In this document: positions 6,583 to 8,301 of the stretch, piece after piece
Layout: each line of letters begins with the position of its first letter
Numbering within the stretch: the stretch's first letter is position 1
Assembly (NCBI GenBank): GCA_016839985.1
Contig: JAEOTG010000204.1
Coordinates: 1 to 8,301 of the forward strand
From: Candidatus Heimdallarchaeota archaeon
GTDB taxonomy: Archaea > Asgardarchaeota > Heimdallarchaeia > Heimdallarchaeales > Heimdallarchaeaceae
Reading direction: 5' to 3'
DNA length: 8,301 nt
The notes under the pieces: generated by a model
What the model was told of the DNA's origin: nothing
The model's input: only the letters and a program-made list of their open reading frames with translations
Database searches by the model: none
Program-made: the position numbers and the translations under genes

Positions 6583-7374
6583 TTATTGCTCAGCATATTT
6601 TCTTGGGAAGAAGATACGGTCTATTTGATTAAAAATAAGAAAAGATCCTGTTAAAATTGGTATAAACAGAGTTATTAGACTAAAGATTAGAAAGATAAAG
6701 ACTGCTCCAGAAAGGTAAATGAATAACAAATCATTGACAAATGCAGCATTTGTCACAATTATCAAAACTATGGCTGCTGCTACATTTATTATCACATCAA
6801 GTACTATTGCATAGGTAATCCAATATCTTATTCCCTTTTTGTTAGACGTATATTTTCGTACAATTTTTCCGAATAAATATCCTATCAGGATTGCGAATAT
6901 GAAGCCTACTAAGATTGAAACTGCGTTTATTTCCATTGAATCCTCAAGATTTATTGGGATACTAGGATAGAGATTGATGTCTGGATCAGAGATTTTAATG
7001 GAAAGGAATGACAACAGAAAATTAATCCCATAATGTATTATTGAAACACATATCGCAAGAAGTGAAATGAAAATTATCTTTTTCCCAATGGAATATTTTA
7101 GTTCTACTCCTTCCTTGATTTCTATCTTTTTGGTTTTCTTTTCCTTAACTGGTTCTACGTCTGGGATTTTAGGTAAAGCCATCTCTTTTTTCTCTTCTGG
7201 TTCACTTGGAACCTCAGGAACGCTTGGAACACCAAGAGCTTCTGCTGCTTGAACCTCAGGATCCTTAATTTTTTCAGCTGTTTCAGCGATTTCAGTATCA
7301 CAAAAAACGCATTTCTTTGTGCCAACTATATTTAGATTTCCACAGTTTTCACAACGAACAAATTCTTCACTCAT
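6583..7374 (-). CDS. Zinc-ribbon membrane protein of unknown function
   Basis: A 263-residue protein with three parts. Residues 8-25 form a zinc ribbon with Cys8, Cys11, Cys22 and Cys25 (CENC then CVFC, 10 residues between pairs). Residues about 27-92 are a disordered, Pro/Glu/Lys-rich linker. Residues about 99-247 are a membrane region of four or five helices, near 99-124, 150-172, 185-208 and 213-247; the last stretch is long enough for one long or two short helices. The tail is short and basic (FFPRKYAEQ). The ribbon and linker are probably cytoplasmic. Such architectures are common in archaea and generally uncharacterised, and I do not recognise a family beyond this. ATG 7374 is required to keep the ribbon whole. 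It has no Shine-Dalgarno site but a TATA-like box about 29 bp upstream, so it is probably leaderless. It is the first gene of the operon with DUF61 and M24. Confidence 0.8.
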   Translation of the reverse strand: MSEEFVRCENCGNLNIVGTKKCVFCDTEIAETAEKIKDPEVQAAEALGVPSVPEVPSEPEEKKEMALPKIPDVEPVKEKKTKKIEIKEGVELKYSIGKKIIFISLLAICVSIIHYGINFLLSFLSIKISDPDINLYPSIPINLEDSMEINAVSILVGFIFAILIGYLFGKIVRKYTSNKKGIRYWITYAIVLDVIINVAAAIVLIIVTNAAFVNDLLFIYLSGAVFIFLIFSLITLFIPILTGSFLIFNQIDRIFFPRKYAEQ

Positions 7375-7398
7375 TACTAATTAATAAGAAGTTTGAAA

Positions 7399-7408
7399 TT
7401 AAAAAAGT
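7399..7408 (-). promoter_or_regulatory. TATA-like box giving a probable leaderless transcript
   Basis: The minus strand reads ACTTTTTTAA, centred about 29 bp before ATG 7374. A start 26 bp away would fall within a few bases of the ATG. That matches the absence of any Shine-Dalgarno sequence there. The same T-run also serves as a possible terminator for dnaJ. Confidence 0.4.
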
Positions 7409-7440
7409 ATCTGATGAATCTTGTTAAATCAGAGATTCAT
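7401..7440 (-). terminator. Hairpin plus U-tract at the end of dnaJ
   Basis: A perfect 8-bp stem, ATGAATCT (7440-7433) with AGATTCAT (7421-7414), encloses an 11-nt loop. The dnaJ stop codon TGA lies across the stem-loop junction. Seven bases later come six T (7406-7401). It looks like an intrinsic terminator, although the stem is AT-rich and archaea rely mainly on the T-tract. Confidence 0.45.
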
Positions 7441-8301
7441 TTCATAATCTTTCGATTCATTAATCAATTTATCAAAAAGAACGCTTTGATCTTTTGAGAG
7501 GTTCATCTTTTCATTGAGCTTGACAAGTAGTTCTTTTTCTTCTTCAGAAAGTCTCTTCGGAACATCATAATGTATTACAATGAGGAAATCCCCATAGTTC
7601 ATTCCATAAGGAGTTTTGCGCTGTATTCCTTTTCTTTGTAAACGAAGAATATTGCTTTCTTTGGTTTTTGGAGGAATTTTAACCTTTTCTGGTCCATAAG
7701 GTGTAGGTATTTTGAGTTCTCCTCCTAATACTGCTAATGGATAAGGTATAGCTATTTCTACAACTATGTTATCTCCTTGTCTATTATAGAAAGGATGTGA
7801 TTCAACTATTAAACGAATGTAAAGATCTCCTCTTCCTCCTCCTAGTTTTCCTTTCTCACCTTTCCCCCTGATTCTTAACCTAAATCCAGAATCTACTCCA
7901 GGAGGAATATCTAGTTTTATCTTTTCATTTTCTTTAGATCTTCCAGATCCTTTGCATTCCTTACAAGGTTTAGAAATTATCTCTCCTTCACCTCTACATT
8001 TAGAACAAGCTTGTTGAGAAATATAGCGTGTGAAACCCATTTGACGAGTGATAGTTTGCATACCTGATCCTTGACAATCAGGACATTTTTTAGGGGATGA
8101 TCCAGCTTGAGCACCAGAACCTTCACAACTAAGACAGTTTTTTTTGATAGGAACTTCAACAACTTTCTTTCCACCATAAACAGCTTCATAGAAAGAAATT
8201 TCATAGTTCATTAACAAATCAGAACCTTGTTGAGGTCCAGCAGGACGACGGCTTCTAGCTCTTCCTCCAAAGAAGCTACTAAAAAGATCATCACCAAAAA
8301 A
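7429..8301 (-). CDS. dnaJ: Chaperone DnaJ (Hsp40), N-terminus beyond right edge
   Basis: Type I J-protein, the co-chaperone that delivers unfolded clients to DnaK and stimulates its ATPase. The 290 visible residues begin in the Gly/Phe region (FFGDDLFSSFFGGRARSRRP). The J domain with its HPD motif lies off the right edge. Four complete CxxCxGxG zinc repeats follow, at visible residues 56-63, 73-80, 99-106 and 113-120. Then come both beta-rich client-binding domains (KLDIPPGVDSG, GRGDLYIRL, IPYPLAVLGGE, TPYGPEKVKIPP, YGDFLIVIHYDVP) and the C-terminal dimerisation helix (RLSEEEKELLVKLNEK). The frame continues unbroken through TTG 8217 to the window end, so that TTG is an internal Leu. In archaea dnaJ usually follows grpE/dnaK genes; those would lie to the right. 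It ends 54 nt before the zinc-ribbon gene, with a hairpin terminator between. No residue looks defective. Confidence 0.95.
   Translation of the reverse strand, partial: FFGDDLFSSFFGGRARSRRPAGPQQGSDLLMNYEISFYEAVYGGKKVVEVPIKKNCLSCEGSGAQAGSSPKKCPDCQGSGMQTITRQMGFTRYISQQACSKCRGEGEIISKPCKECKGSGRSKENEKIKLDIPPGVDSGFRLRIRGKGEKGKLGGGRGDLYIRLIVESHPFYNRQGDNIVVEIAIPYPLAVLGGELKIPTPYGPEKVKIPPKTKESNILRLQRKGIQRKTPYGMNYGDFLIVIHYDVPKRLSEEEKELLVKLNEKMNLSKDQSVLFDKLINESKDYEMNL

Noticed and set aside
7067..7252. Plus-strand open frame of 61 codons rich in Ser, Gly and Thr.
   Set aside because: It is the antisense image of the Pro/Glu/Lys-rich linker of the zinc-ribbon protein.
7977..8204. Minus-strand open frame of 75 codons inside dnaJ.
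   Set aside because: It is a shifted reading of the four zinc repeats, which are intact in the dnaJ frame.
8215..8217. TTG as the start of a short J-domain-less DnaJ.
   Set aside because: The frame continues upstream into a typical Gly/Phe linker up to the window edge, so this is an internal codon of a truncated view.
1..8301. CRISPR array, insertion sequence, tRNA or rRNA gene.
   Set aside because: No regularly spaced repeats, transposase motifs, terminal inverted repeats or RNA-gene landmarks were seen; nearly the whole window is explained by protein genes.

Overview
The window looks archaeal, from an AT-rich genome. Three signs point that way. It has a type II (archaeal/eukaryotic) methionine aminopeptidase and a DUF61/UPF0216-like protein, a family known to me only from archaea. 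Its starts are often preceded by GGTGA-type Shine-Dalgarno cores 4-5 nt upstream, and TATA-like boxes sit about 25-30 bp before likely transcript starts. Together with a bacterial-type DnaJ and many multi-domain hypothetical proteins, this would fit an Asgard-type or similar mesophilic lineage. I cannot fix the lineage from the sequence alone.

Layout. (1) Positions 1-2330, minus strand: a two-gene unit of a P-loop ATPase with a winged-helix-like segment and an alpha-solenoid C-terminus, followed 8 nt later by a long helical, probably coiled-coil protein that runs off the left edge. (2) Positions 2331-2545: a divergent control region with a TATA box for the ATPase gene, a perfect 9-bp inverted repeat, and signals for the rightward genes. 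(3) Positions 2546-3950, plus strand: a small winged-helix protein with an ambiguous start, then methionine aminopeptidase with all metal ligands intact. (4) Positions 3984-7374, minus strand: in transcription order, a zinc-ribbon membrane protein (probably a leaderless transcript), a DUF61-like protein, an M24-fold protein that has lost most metal ligands, and an alpha/beta hydrolase that may also have its own promoter. (5) Positions 7429-8301, minus strand: the C-terminal two thirds or so of a DnaJ (Hsp40) chaperone, cut by the right edge within its Gly/Phe region.

Most genes are housekeeping or hypothetical. No mobile element, CRISPR array, tRNA or rRNA is visible. No stretch over 300 bases lacks a gene. 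The points most worth a second look are the ATPase/coiled-coil pair with its divergent winged-helix neighbour and palindrome, and the M24-fold protein whose active site resembles metal-free creatinase more than prolidase.
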